The notes under the pieces are model-generated. The model saw only the letters and a program-made list of their open reading frames with translations, had not been told where the DNA came from and ran no database searches. The translations under genes and the position numbers were made by a program. 64,000 nt of DNA from Puffinus mauretanicus (lineage: Eukaryota > Chordata > Aves > Procellariiformes > Procellariidae), in assembly GCA_023333565.1 (NCBI GenBank), contig JAJKFH010000205.1, positions 434,001 to 498,000 of the forward strand, given 5' to 3'. Shown piece by piece: positions 24,251 to 35,849 of the stretch (within the stretch, counting starts at the first letter, position 1; each line of letters starts with the position of its first letter).

Positions 24251-24287
24251 TTTTCATTGACTTCATTACTGCTAGGTCAGGATGGAG
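24251..24287. repeat. Possible ancient L3/CR1-like scrap
   Basis: TTTTCATTGACTTCATTACT followed by GCTAGGTCAGGA is similar to the 'CATTGACTTCAATGG..GCTGGATCAGG' phrase of old amniote CR1/L3 copies. It is too short for a firm call. Confidence 0.3.
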
Positions 24288-24354
24288 TAAGATATTGGGA
24301 AATAACACTCTGAGAAGAAAAGTAGCATCAGCAAGATGCTATAGTATCATTCTC

Positions 24355-24590
24355 TTATCGCAGGTCACTATCAAATTTATATAAATTTAAATCACTAATT
24401 GCACTAATATTTTGCAGAGTACCTAATGCAGCAGCTATTTAATGAAGCAGAGGAGTAGTAGCAATGCAGTAGACGAATCCTCCCAGTGTTTTTATGCAAG
24501 TTTTATCAAGTCTAGAGAAGCCACCGAGTTGGAAAGACTACTGCCCTTCATTAATGCAGTAATGCAACAATGAATAAATCAGTGTCCTTC
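24355..24590. promoter_or_regulatory. Candidate non-coding regulatory element
   Basis: A+T-rich block with a perfect 16-bp palindrome AAATTTATATAAATTT (24373-24388) and many ATTA/TAAT cores (ACTAATTGCACTAATA, CATTAATGCAGTAATGCAAC). There is no coding potential and no interspersed repeat. The motif density is enhancer-like. This is only a candidate because conservation was not measured. Confidence 0.3.
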
Positions 24591-24709
24591 AAACTCCCAG
24601 GAGTCCTCCAGACCTATACACAGTGTGATTGTAAGACGAGGGGAAGGAAGGCAGGGAAGTCCTAAAGATTAATCAGATAATAAGGGAAATTCCTTAGTCT
24701 TGAGCACAA

Positions 24710-25030
24710 GGTCTTTTCCCTCCCCAGCCTCCCCGAGAACCCACAGAAGCCGAATCACCCCCGATTTGCAGCAGAGATAAGGATGCCCTGGCCACAGCGA
24801 GATGTACAACAAACACAACTTTATCTCCACCGCCACACGCGGGCTCAGGATCAATAAGCAGTCATCACTTAGACGTCGTGCAGGAAGGATCTGCGAGATG
24901 AGACACCCCTCGTGCCCCCCCTTTCCCAGCCTTAGAAGTCCCCGGGTCACATAAGCGGGGCCTCGGAAGGAACAGGAAAAACTCTTACCCCAGGTACGAG
25001 CCTGGGCCTCGGCAGCAGCAGCCGAACAAA
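24710..25030. other. G+C-rich patch with scattered CpG
   Basis: Locally G+C-rich with multiple CpG dinucleotides, for example around 24830-24910 and 24940-25020. It could be a small orphan CpG island or ordinary avian compositional variation. The open frames across it have no recognisable product. Confidence 0.35.
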
Positions 25031-25177
25031 CGACAAAGGAGGAAAACACTTGATTTTGACTGTGTTTGTTTTTTCTTGTTTGTAGAGTTTGCTCCTCAAA
25101 GCTACCATTGGAGAGAAGTTTCATTCTGTGTGTGCTTTCCTGTAGGCCTGGCAGGAAAACAGAGACCAAAAGAAAGG

Positions 25178-25191
25178 AAAAAAAAAAAAAA
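25178..25191. repeat. Poly-A tract (14 A)
   Basis: Run of 14 A following GAGACCAAAAGAAAGG. I looked upstream for a retrocopied gene and recognised none. Confidence 0.9.
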
Positions 25192-25349
25192 TCCTGATGC
25201 TGGAAACATCTGGATTTTTATATGTGCTTAGCATCTCAGGAGAGTCTGTTTTTGTTTGTCCTTCTTGCCAATAAATTCAATGCTTTTCCCTGAAATATAT
25301 GGGAGCAGGAAATATATATTAAAGATAAGTATTCCTGTTTAAACTCAAG

Positions 25350-25440
25350 CTTGGGTTATTAACAACAGTGTGGCCGTGATGAGAAGCAGCGAGATGATAA
25401 CCTTTATGAGCAATATTATGCTATCTCTCAGCCTCTGCCG
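25350..25440 (+). repeat. Unidentified dispersed repeat, copy B
   Basis: Partner of the copy at 22075-22167, about 3.27 kb away, in the same orientation. Shared order of blocks: TTGG.TTATT, AACAG.GTGG, GAGAAGCAGC, GAGCAATATTATGCTATCTC against ACAAGCAATATTGTCCTATC, then CAGCCTCTGC. Similarity fades outside these limits by eye, although a weak CATT...CAGACC match may extend about 40 bases to the right. Family unknown. Confidence 0.7.
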
Positions 25441-25607
25441 AGTTAGCTGTAATCATTGTGCAACCCAGACCATGAAAGAAATGATAAGATCAGATAAGCA
25501 AAATACTGTTGTGATTTTGCATCAATGTTATTTAAGTTACAATTATTACTTTTCCTATCTTTGGTTAAAATGAGAGTGAAAACCTATTTTTTATTTACAC
25601 ACACTTA

Positions 25608-25624
25608 CATATATATATGTATAT
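25608..25624. repeat. (AT)n microsatellite
   Basis: Short ATATATATAT-type tract interrupted by one G. Simple repeat. Confidence 0.85.
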
Positions 25625-27940
25625 CTTTGACCTATCAGACCCCTAAAAAAATGCACGTCCATATATTATACTACCTCAGGAAGACCCTGGTTAAGTTGCT
25701 GATGGCTCAGTCAGATGGTTTAGCACACAAGCAGGCAAGATGCAGTTTTCACAATACAGAGGAAGCCACCTACAAATGAAAGATGATGGAGAGAAGCTTT
25801 TAGAAAGGCAAAGTCTCTCTCAAGAAACAGCCAGGAGACACCAACATGAGCAACTGTATTCAGTAGGTGAACACTGATCTGGAGCTTACAGTCATACTGG
25901 CTGGGGCTGTCCTCATTCCCCAAAGGAGTTATGATTTCTGAGACCTCGAATAATCCCGGCTTGGCAAAGTGAATGGACAGATGACTGGAAATGCCTCCTC
26001 TGCTGCACCTTGAATGCCCATCCCAGCCTCCACCTCCAATAGACAGATGGGGTCCCGAAGAAACATTCCCCATGAGGGGCACTTCTACAGGTTTCATGTA
26101 TCTCTAAGATCTGTAAAATAATAGCAATTTGGGGGCTTACCTAAATCTTTTCTGAGCTAGACAGAATCCCTTTGTTTGCAAAACCAGGGGATGATCCCAT
26201 GCCCAGTGAGATAACTGGGTGCTTTATTACTGATTTTGGCTGAAAGAGGCTCATACCCTCGCCCTGTAACTTTCTTGAGGTCAAGTTTGCTTCCTATATT
26301 TCCAGCACTTCTGCTTCTGGTCCTGAGTGGAACAGACTTTCTTGTGGGTATGTTTGTACTTCCCAGCCATTTGCATGTAATTTTATGCAAACATTTTTAT
26401 CACAGATCAGTTCGCACAACCACAAGCTGTGTTTTTATTTTCTCTGTCAGCTGAAAGCTTCGTCTACTTTGTTTTTTTTTCTCTCCTTGCTTCAGTATGA
26501 CTACATCAAAGTAATTGCACAGGTGCAAACCCTGACTCTAGATGTTCTGCATTTGTGCAGCAAAATATTCTGCTTTCCATGTAACTTATGTTGGTCTGAG
26601 CCTAGGTATCTCATACCTTGCCAGCACCAGCACTTTCGTGGCTTCAGTGAAACATATACATCAGCGTAATTGCAGCAGAGCAAAACTTGGGCAGGCAAGC
26701 AGACCTTTAAGACATTTCTTGTCGCAGAAGAGAAGTAAATTCTTTACAAAACAGGCAATTCTTGTGTTGGTGGATCATTTCTTCAAAAGGCTCAAATCAA
26801 AAGATCAAACGATGCTATAATATCTTCCATTTGCCAATGACATACATTCACTTAAAGTGCCTCTGCAGTGTCCGTCCCCAAATGGCTGAGAGGATGAGAG
26901 GTAGTGCTGGTGGAAACAGAGGCTGAAGGAGCAGGAGCAGACTGTGCAGGGACCCACCGTGGGGAGGGAGACGGCAGGCTTGTGCAGAGTGATTGAAACC
27001 CTCTTTTTGTCACTCCAGAGAGCAGAAACCTCATGATTTCACAGGTAACAGGCAATAGTGATCCAGAGTGCAGAGCTCAGACCAGGTCAGAGTGACGAAA
27101 AACATCAGCAAGCTTCAATTTAAAATTGTTGGGTGGGAGCTGGCACCTCCACAAGAATAGTGCTTATTATGTGGTATCCATTTCATCTAACCTCCTGGTT
27201 GATTAAATACTAGCTCTTATCTTACAGAACGCTGGAAGTTGTTGCGACATTACATTGTGGATTTATCAATAACTAATTCTCAGTTGTATTTCATGTACGT
27301 ATACACAAGGTGCTCATTGCTCAATTTAAAACATGCCTGATCTGAAGTTAATACTGAGATTTTTTCACTCTTTCTTTCAGTGACTCTTACCAGTTTCAGT
27401 TACAAGGAAATAGAAATTCACCCTTTGAAGATGCCAGAATCTGGCACAAGAGGAGAAACTGACTCCCCAGATGAGCCTTGAAATGCCAAGTTTCAGCCCA
27501 TTGAAATTTTTCCCAGCCCAATTTTAAATCCTAGAAAACAGACATTTATGCTGGATCTGCTGAGGCAACTCTCAGTGAACTGTAAAAGCACAGACTGCAC
27601 CACGATGCCATGAGGGGCCAGGAACTGCTCATGGAAAAGCTCCATGTTTTCACACGCAAAATGGAGTGTAAGGTCTTTGTTAGTACAGCTCCGAGTATTT
27701 CACGTTATGGCTCCAGGAAGAGCAGCACATTTAACACAGTGCTGTGATCATGGACAATGCGGCTGCATTCACCCAGTGGTGGATGGCCATAGGAAAGGGG
27801 ATCACGATTAACTCCATCGGTGCCAAATGATACACCTAGCTTGTGCTCCAGCTAATGCCCCTTTCTTACCACGAACAATGAAATAAAAATGAAACCACAT
27901 GGCATGTCAGGAGCTTTTTTTCCTACAGTTATTCATGTAA

Positions 27941-27958
27941 TTTTTTTTTTTTTTTTTT
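27941..27958. repeat. Poly-T tract (18 T)
   Basis: Uninterrupted run of 18 T next to a short CTG. Simple repeat, with no retrocopy recognised beside it. Confidence 0.9.
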
Positions 27959-30775
27959 CTGAAAAATGATCAGAGCCAAGGCATGAGCAGGTGCTGCAGG
28001 ATCTGAGCTGCACTGTCAGCCTCTTTAATGTGACCTTGAACTACCAACCACAAGTACAGACCAGAATATGCTGGAGTGTGCTCTACAAAGGAATATTCAC
28101 AGAAGACTCAGATCAGTCTTAAGATTGTATTCACCATCATTCCTTTAACTCACATCTCTGCAAGTAAAACCACACCAGAGAAAGAAACTGCTCCACCTTA
28201 GTAGAACTAATTCCTTTTTAGTCCCCCTTTCTTTTCAAGATTTCAGTGGGGGAAAGTTTCCCGAGTCGTTGCAACGAAACTGGGAAGCTTTTTGATCCAG
28301 AAGCAAATGGGTTAAAACAGCTTCAGAGTTTAAAGCTCTGCTTTGCTCATCCTTAATGGAAACTCAGGGACTGAATTTAGAATTGTGTTTGTTGAGAACA
28401 AGGCAAAAAAGCGTCAGAGGGGAGGCTGGCAAAGAGAGATGGTATGCACAGGAATTAAATGCGGTTGGGTGTCACTGCGCAGGGCGAGTCTGAACTATGC
28501 ATGTGCGTGTAAGAATTTGTAGTAGTGTCTGTGCTGGCAAAAGAACTGGCAACCTGCCCTAAAATATCTAATAGGCTCCTCCTGAGTTTTTGAATCCCTC
28601 CTCAGTGCTCAGTGACAGAGTAGAACTTGATCCCCATTTTAAAGCATCCCTAAGTTAGGGGTATGTGTGCTATATATGAGGTGGCATTCAGATTGAAAAA
28701 ATAAAAAAATCAGTTTGGACCTTAATGGAACTGGGGACCATGGGTAGCATTCGGAACCAGCTCTTCCCACATCAAAGTTTGGGAATGCCTGGAGATTGGT
28801 CATGTGCCTACTTCAGAGCCAGGATCCAATTTCATATGCCTTCTCAGTCCCTAGAATCCATCACTGTTTTCAGCCTGCATTTCATGATTCAAACTTACAT
28901 AGCATTTTCTGCATAGAGAAATCAAATGAGCTGTGCAAGTTCCTCTGAATGCTGCTCTCTCAATCTCTAAATATGCAGGAGTGCTTGAAGTTCCCTCCTG
29001 AGAAAGAAGTAAGCCTGGTTGGTGTCGCTCGGTGGCTTCTTTACTTCTTGCAGTAATCGGCTGATTAGTCCAGCCTTGGCCATAACCTTTGCTAATTTAG
29101 TTACTAATTTCAGAGGTTAAAGACTCAACAGAGGAGCAGCCTGATCCATTTGCTCTCTGTCTTGATCACGGCTCTTCTGCATCACTGACTGATGCTTGCC
29201 CATGCTATAAGCCAAAAGTCCTACAAGGGCTGAGGAAGACTTCAACAGAGGACATCTGTGGGTAGACCAGCCTACCCACACTTGGTCCATCTGGATGCCC
29301 TGAGGTCTTCTTCATGCTACAACGTTCCTGAGGAGTCTTCATTTGCGTATGGGTTTGCATGAATGGCAGGTGTGTCTGTCTGGGAGAAAGGGCTCTGACC
29401 TGCTCTGACCGAAGAGCGTTCAATACCTAAAAACACTGAAGATAAGATGGGTAAGAGGAAGAAGGGACATCTCAAAATAGCATTTCTCATATCATACGGA
29501 CTCGTGGAAAGCCCCTGATTTCCCAGCACCAAAGGTTTGTGTTACTAGACCAGTTTTGCACAAGTCTCTAATGAAAGCCATTGGACTTCTGCAGAATCCC
29601 TGTAAGAGGAACAAACCCGGTCACCAAAAACAAAGCCAGCTGTGCTGAGAACTCTCCATCTGCCTCTGATGGCCTCACATGGCACTCACAGAAAAGCATT
29701 CATCCTCCTATTTATTGCAACTGTCTAAATGCATCTTTATATGAAAGCCCGGAACAGCTTCAAAAGCCTCTATCTTAGGAAAATAGCATGCATTTAATAG
29801 CCTTCCAGGAAAGTATCACATATAAATTGAACCAGATCATTTAACCAAGTAGCACTTAATTACAGCCAGCAGAGTGGCACCCAAACTCCATGGAGTTCTT
29901 CCCTGGGCAGAGACAGTAAAATCCAATAGGACTGTGTAAATTCAACAGGCTCCCTGTCAAATGTAGATGCAGCTGAAGGCTCCTGCATTTTCCAGCCCTT
30001 CATCACCCAGCTCAGACCCATGCCCAGCAGACTGGAACTGCACCCAGGAGTAGAGTTGCACTGATGACTGTGCAGAAGCAGTGTGGGACCTAGAGGTGGT
30101 ATTAACTGACTGAGACAGTCAAAGAATATACTAATCAAGGTGTTTCCCTCTACTAATCAAGGTCCTGTGAGGCATCACCTATGTTTTAATGCTTCTCTTA
30201 CCCACAAGATCTTCCCAGAAGGCCACAGTGGAAAACCAGCTGCCTTCCAGCAAACTTCAAACTTTCTATCCACCTTCACTGAAGCAGATCAAAGTAGCTG
30301 TCACCTCCTTAAAATGGAACATTTGAGTGGTTAAACTGAAGGCCAAAGAGGCTAAATTAGTATTATTTTTAGCCAAAGTTTGCTACCGCTCAGCAGAAAA
30401 CTGCCAATCCAGCCAGCATACAGCTTCATATATAAATATACAGCAGCCTTTGGTGCTCATGAGACAGGCGGGCTCTCTGTGAGGCATAGGAGACCAGGAG
30501 AGCAGCGAGAAGTAGTGTACCTCCATCACATGTCCAGGAGGCAATGCATGACTGGGATATGGGAAAGGTCTGGGAGAAATTGCCCTCCCAGACAAATGGC
30601 AGAGCCTGTCCTCAGCTGTCGGTGCACCGAAGTGGCAGAGCAATCCCTCCTGGTGCTTGGGGGCAAACTGCCCCTCTTGCATCAGTCCCCTGGTCAAGAC
30701 ACAGGGACAGCTCAGCATTGCTCAAGGGACTGACCCAGCCCAGATTGCAGGAAAGGACTTGGTGACGCAGCATCT

Positions 30776-31060
30776 GTCGCAGGCACCCGCGTTGGCGCCT
30801 TAGTCACCTGTGATGGCACCGACTCTCACTTCTCAAAGATGGGAGGACTTCGGGCTCCTGAGTCACCTGCCTCCCTCTCCCTGCTCCATCGCTGGGGCTG
30901 GCTCCGACCAAACGGTCCTGCTGACGGTTCCCATCAGTAACCCTCGGGGCTGGACCGCTGGCGCGTGCAGGGGGACCGGGGACCCCAGGGGAGTGACTGA
31001 CAGCTCTCATGCTGTTCGCAGCTCTGGCTGGTGTGAGGCGAGGATGAGGAATGCCAGATT
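30776..31060. other. CpG-rich patch
   Basis: Many CpG dinucleotides occur within about 210-280 bases, including ACCCGCGTTGGCGCC, ACCGCTGGCGCGTGC and GACCGGGG. It could be a short CpG island. I see no TATA box, no exon with a convincing open frame, and no downstream gene to which it could serve as promoter. Confidence 0.4.
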
Positions 31061-31989
31061 TAGATTTTCGTAGACATCTCTAGTGTTGATTAGTTTTGGT
31101 GATACTAAATATTAACATTTGTGTCCCCTGAGTTCTTTGCCTTTCCGAACAGGATGCCTACTTGTTAATTAGTTCAGGCTTTTACCCGAAGGGTTATTTT
31201 GGGGATAGGCTTAGCGTTACAAAGTGCTCAGTCTGTGTTCTGACCAAGTAGTTTGCTGCGACTATGGAGTTGACATCACGTCATTTAGTTCATTTATTTA
31301 AGTGTTGATTTGTAGCTGATGCACCCACGGGTAACGCTGACAGCAGCTCCAATTTCTTCATTAAAATACAGTGAAATAAACACAGCCCTCACACCTCGTC
31401 TTTCCTTAGCTGTAACCTGCTCACACAAGGAATAGTCATAGGATGACTGATGACAGCTAGGGCTGCTCAGCAGTGCTATCGCTCCTATCCCTGATGTTTC
31501 TGGATGGCATCTGAGACAAGAGAATACCTGGGACTCCACCCAGCCAAAAGATGCTGTCAGTATCTCCACAGACACAGGAAATCTCCTGCTTGATGCAGGG
31601 CATGAATGAAATCGTTGGTATGGACACAAAACCTCCCGACAGAGATCTGGACCCGTGCCGGAAGGATGGCTTGGCCTGGGGGAGGCTGAAGTTCTGGTTC
31701 CAGGCCCCGCTGTTGTCCTTTTTTGTGCCTCCAGCAAAGCTGGATCACCACCCCATGGTCTCGGCTTTCCTTCCACTCCTTTGCCCAACCTTTTTATTTC
31801 TTTCAGATGTCATTTTGCCCTGTGTAAGCACCTCACCAGTTTTAATAGCAACTTATAACACCACGGGCCATGGTAAGTAAAAGATCCCATGAAATCACCA
31901 GTATGTGCTGCAGTCGGGGAGTAAGGAACACAGAAACTGTATCGTTCCCAATGGCAGTGAGAAAACTGTTTACTCCTGAGTATCCTAAA

Positions 31990-32085
31990 GGTGTAATTTC
32001 AGAGAGGGGAAACCGAGGCAATGACAAGTTTTTGCAAAACATCTGTGGTATGATAGAAAACTAGATCCAGCTTCCCAAAGAATCC
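31990..32085 (-). repeat. MIR-like SINE fragment
   Basis: Reads as the reverse complement of a MIR core in consistent order. GAGAGGGGAAACCGAGGCAA matches 'GGGGAAACTGAGGCA'. GACAAGTTTTTGCAAAACAT fits 'GACTTGCCCAAGGTCAC', and CTGTGGTATGATAGAAAACT then AGATCCAGC fits 'GTGGCAGAGC.GGAATTGAACCCAG'. It is an old, diverged, non-functional SINE. Confidence 0.5.
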
Positions 32086-33872
32086 ATTTAATACACAATT
32101 CACTAGACTACTCTTCTTCTTTAGCCATATAAACGGTGAGTTTGTCAGGGCCTGGACAGCTTGCACAGCTCCTAGCATCTCTCAAGCTCCATTGAGGTGG
32201 CACCCCTGTAAAGTACGACCTGAACCCCTAAGTCCTGATTCTCCCACAGCAGGTTATAAGGCTGGTGTTCGACATGGTCATGGGAGAGGTTGGGTTCCCC
32301 GTGCTCAGCTGTGGTTTGGAGCACGTTGCTCCTTCGAGCCATGGCCATGCTGTGGCTGCAGGGATGGTCCCATGGCTCTACTCCAGGACCTCGTGTTGCG
32401 GCAGTGGCCAGGTCTGGCCGAGGAGACATGTGGCAGGGGCATTGTGGGGGGTGGAAGCGCTGCGGCAGGAGGGTGTAAGCCAAGAACTAGACGAGTGAGT
32501 TTCACTTAGAGATCACATGAGGCTCAGTGGTTTGCTGTCGCTGCTGGGACCATCCAGAGTATCACTTTGGGTCAAGCACTGACACAGGGAAAGCTAGAAG
32601 CTGGCAAAAGCAGCTCACTTCCACCAGCTGCTAGGACAGTGGAGCACTGGGTAAAGGCTTTGGCGAAAGGCTGGACGTCTTACTGGGCCACGGCACCTCC
32701 TTTAACCTATGCAGAAGGATAACACAGCTATAGATGTCTGTGCGTGAACATCAGATGACAAATTTGGAGGGCATATGTGAAGTTGGCACAGATTTATGAG
32801 ATGCTAGCAGGAGATGGCAGGAGTGCGAGGTGCGGTCTTTTCTGCACAAAGAGAGAGCTGCAGCTTGTCCCTCTGCCGGGATCAACGTTTTCCCTTTCCC
32901 TCCTCATGGGCACTATGCTGCCACGTTGCTACTCTTGGCTTATGAGAGAATTGACTCCCAGTAGTACCAGTGGAGTACAGTATAGCTTGTGATATGTGCG
33001 GGGCTCCTTTGGGAAGCAACATACTACAGAGCAAATAGTCATACTGGTAATAGCAGCAGCTGACTCTAACACTACGACATTGTGAACATCACCCTGATTA
33101 ACGTTGTTTCCTCTCACTGATTGTTACTACAATTCAAACTAGAACCTCGAATCAAGGAATTATCCCTAAAAATTTGTGGAACGGCTTCTTCTGTGTACCT
33201 CAGAATGATCTGGTTTGGATTGCCATCACTATCAAGATAAGAGATAAAATGCATGAGAAGCCTAATCCTAACTACCAGTTCTTATCCTCCCCTGCAATTT
33301 GAGTTTGTATCTGTTCGTGGATCCTAAGCTGGCCCATCTCCAGCTGGAACTGATTCCTAAATCAGAAGGAACATTAGGTCTCCTTAAACCCTGAGCAATT
33401 TAAAAGTTCTCGCCCATCACAACAGCTTTGACCTGGACCGCCTTCTTTAAACTGCCTCCAGAGCATTCTGTTTCATAACCAAATTATTCGTTATTGTTGC
33501 TCTCTCCAAACTACCTTTTCCTGCTTGCTGAATTTAATGAGACTCCTCTTCGAGATGTGTCTTGTGCAGAAGCAATGTTGATGTCTTATTTTGGCCATTC
33601 TGTGTCTGAATGACCTCTGTATGGGAAAGTTGGTGACAACAGAACAGCATCTCTCGCGATAAAAGCACTTCATATTCATTCTGTGTTTATAAGTGCACAG
33701 TAACATCACGCTACTTTAATTATATGTTTTCCTGCCCCTTCTCTTTCATCTTTCTGTAACTTTGTCAAGGTTGTAAACACACCTAGGCCTTAAGGCTCCT
33801 TCAGCAAGAATTGCTTTCGAATCCATCTACGCATTTTCCTTCTAAGGAGCTCAATGTTCTGTACTTCTCCGG

Positions 33873-33896
33873 ATTGCAGGGCCGAATTGCAGGGCC
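33873..33896. repeat. Tandem duplication of an 11-mer
   Basis: ATTGCAGGGCC occurs at 33873-33883 and 33886-33896 (period 13). Small local duplication, probably replication slippage. Confidence 0.85.
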
Positions 33897-34868
33897 AGTA
33901 AATGCCCGAGAATAATGCACGCGTATAAAGCATATACTATAAAAGCAGAATCGTGTGACAGCATTAGCAAGCATCTCTGATGAAAGATGAACACAGAGGC
34001 TGCAAGAGGCTTTCTCACATGTAGTTCGTGAGTGCTGGCAGACTTTTCATTGTTTTGATGCTCTGGTTTATTAAAAACTCACTGAAATATCAGCTTGTTT
34101 CACAATGGGTTACCAGTATTCACAGACCTATTCTTTGTGCGTTAGGCTGACAACTCATATGAAGATTTCCTGTCCCATACTGGATTGCTTTTGAAATTGT
34201 TTGTTTTAATTTGCCTTGTGGGCTTTTTGGATTAAATGAATGTAGAATTGATTCACTGGGAAGACATGGGATTTTTCTGCAATATAGCTATTATCCTTCA
34301 AGAAATCCAGGCTGCTCAAAGATGCTGCCCCTTTAAACAAGACACAAAAAGAAATCAACCATCGCCTGGATAATGCCATTCTCATCAACATGCAAGGAGC
34401 TTGCTTGTCTGTCACGTCGCCCACATCTTCTCAATCACTCCCTTTCATTTATCCTATTATGCCCCTATTTTAACTCATGCTGTGGCTGATACTCAATGAC
34501 AGACAGAAGAAATCCAGCTGAGCATCATCCCTCCTTTGCTTCCCCACCGGAGATGCAGTGTAAGACCTTACCTGACGGAGATAAGTACCCACGCACCTGG
34601 TGGAGCTGGAGTGGGGAGAGACTTTTTACAGCTAGAGGGAAACACTGGCAACCCAGAAGAATCTGGGTCATGAGATCTGTTGTAGGCAATTGTTTTTCTG
34701 ACTTTTCCCCCCTTCTCCATGTGTGAAGAGACAGTAGGTGTTTTGCAAGCATTTGCAGTTTAGAAGACGTGATCTGACTAATGTTTGTGGTTGGTGGGTC
34801 TGTGGCAACAAGTCAAAGCAAGTGCTAATTACTATGGTTATTGCTGCTATTTTATTATTTAATTTCAC

Positions 34869-34986
34869 TGTATTAGTGTGGCATTGCGGGGCCCTAACCT
34901 GGAGCCACGGCCCCCAGGCAGGACACTATCCAAACACAGAACAAAGCAACGGTCCCTGCTGCTAGGAACTTGCAACTTAAATATAC
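34869..34986 (+). repeat. Ancient amniote SINE-like element (MIR1_Amn-type)
   Basis: Strong ordered resemblance to a repeat common in turtles and archosaurs. TGTATTAGTGTGGCATTGCG stands for 'TGTATTACGGTAGCGCC', and GGCCCTAACCTGGAGCCACG for the 'GCCCCAACCAAGGACCAGG' part. CACTATCCAAACACAGAACA stands for 'CGCTGTACAAACACAGAACA', CGGTCCCTGCTGCTAGGAAC for 'ACAGTCCCTGCCCCAAAGAG', and TTGCAACTTAAATATA for 'CTTACAATCTAAATA'. The family name is from memory and not checked. Non-coding and old. Confidence 0.65.
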
Positions 34987-35795
34987 TGGTATGTTGACTC
35001 CTGACCCGTAACCTAGAGGTGTTTGAGCCTCCCGACTCCAGGGATCCCAGAGCTTACACTGGTCTATGTCAGAGTGCAGTGGGGCTCTGTGGTTGAGCAA
35101 TGGTGTAACTGACCCAAGTTGCCCAACCAGGAGGAGGTACCAGCCGAGGTACTTGCACATGCAGGTGGGGAGATCTGTGGGAAAACAGTGGGTCTCACAG
35201 ATAAATGAGAAAAATAAATATTTCTGGTCTTCAGCAGGAACCTGAGGCTCAAATCTGAGCCTGGAGCGGTTTGCTCCCATTCGCTCCCAGCCCCTTTCAT
35301 ATGGCTGATTCATGGCACTCTCTTCCTCAAGCTGTCTAGCACATGTCTACAAGTCGATGCATTGATACATAGCAGCTTAGGACAAAGTTATTTCTCTCTG
35401 GCATGCATATATAAGAACAGCAGCCAAATGAAGCAGCCAGCTCCAATGCTGCTCTCTCATTGATCCGGTTCATGAAGACCTGCCCAGTGATTTCCATGCA
35501 TATTGTGTGAAGATTAGCACACCATCCTGTCAAGCAGTGACCCACAGCACTGCAGGAGAAATCCTTTGGTTAACCCTGTGCTTTGCGAACGGCTGGAACT
35601 GGCCGTTTTAATGAATCTGGTGGGTTTTCTATTATAAATGATCTAACAGTATTCTGCTAATTGTGTTGCGTAGTTTCCTGGGTATTTCTTCAAGACATAA
35701 AATAATGCTGAGAGCCTGTGGGTCTTTCTCTCATTTATGTCAACTTAAGACACTCTGAGCTTCCTATTCGAGTGAGAACCTTGCAACTGTCAGCG

Positions 35796-35849
35796 ATAAT
35801 AATAATAAAAATACGAAATAATAAAAATACTACTAATAATAAAAATACA
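35796..35849. repeat. (AAT)n-rich simple repeat
   Basis: Interrupted AAT/ATA units and AAAAATAC motifs across about 54 bases. It is a degenerating trinucleotide microsatellite. Confidence 0.9.

Larger units (their letters stand above)
21591..30775. other. Long non-coding unique stretch
   Basis: About 9.2 kb without a supportable gene. It holds a pair of related elements of about 90 bp (22075 and 25350), a candidate regulatory block (24355-24590), a G+C-richer patch (about 24710-25030) and simple repeats. The longest open frame (minus strand, 24669-25169, 166 codons) sits over the G+C-richer patch and has no recognisable domain. A pair of 13-bp direct repeats (TACTAATCAAGGT) lies at 30129-30141 and 30151-30163. 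Confidence 0.65.

Noticed and set aside
24669..25169. 166-codon minus-strand open frame
   Set aside because: Overlies a G+C-richer patch, has no domain or plausible start and splice context, and appears random in composition.
25178..25191. Poly-A tract as the tail of a processed pseudogene
   Set aside because: Upstream sequence resembles no mRNA I recognise, and no target-site duplication was evident.
31294..31788. 164-codon minus-strand open frame
   Set aside because: No domain, no conserved-looking segment and no exon structure.
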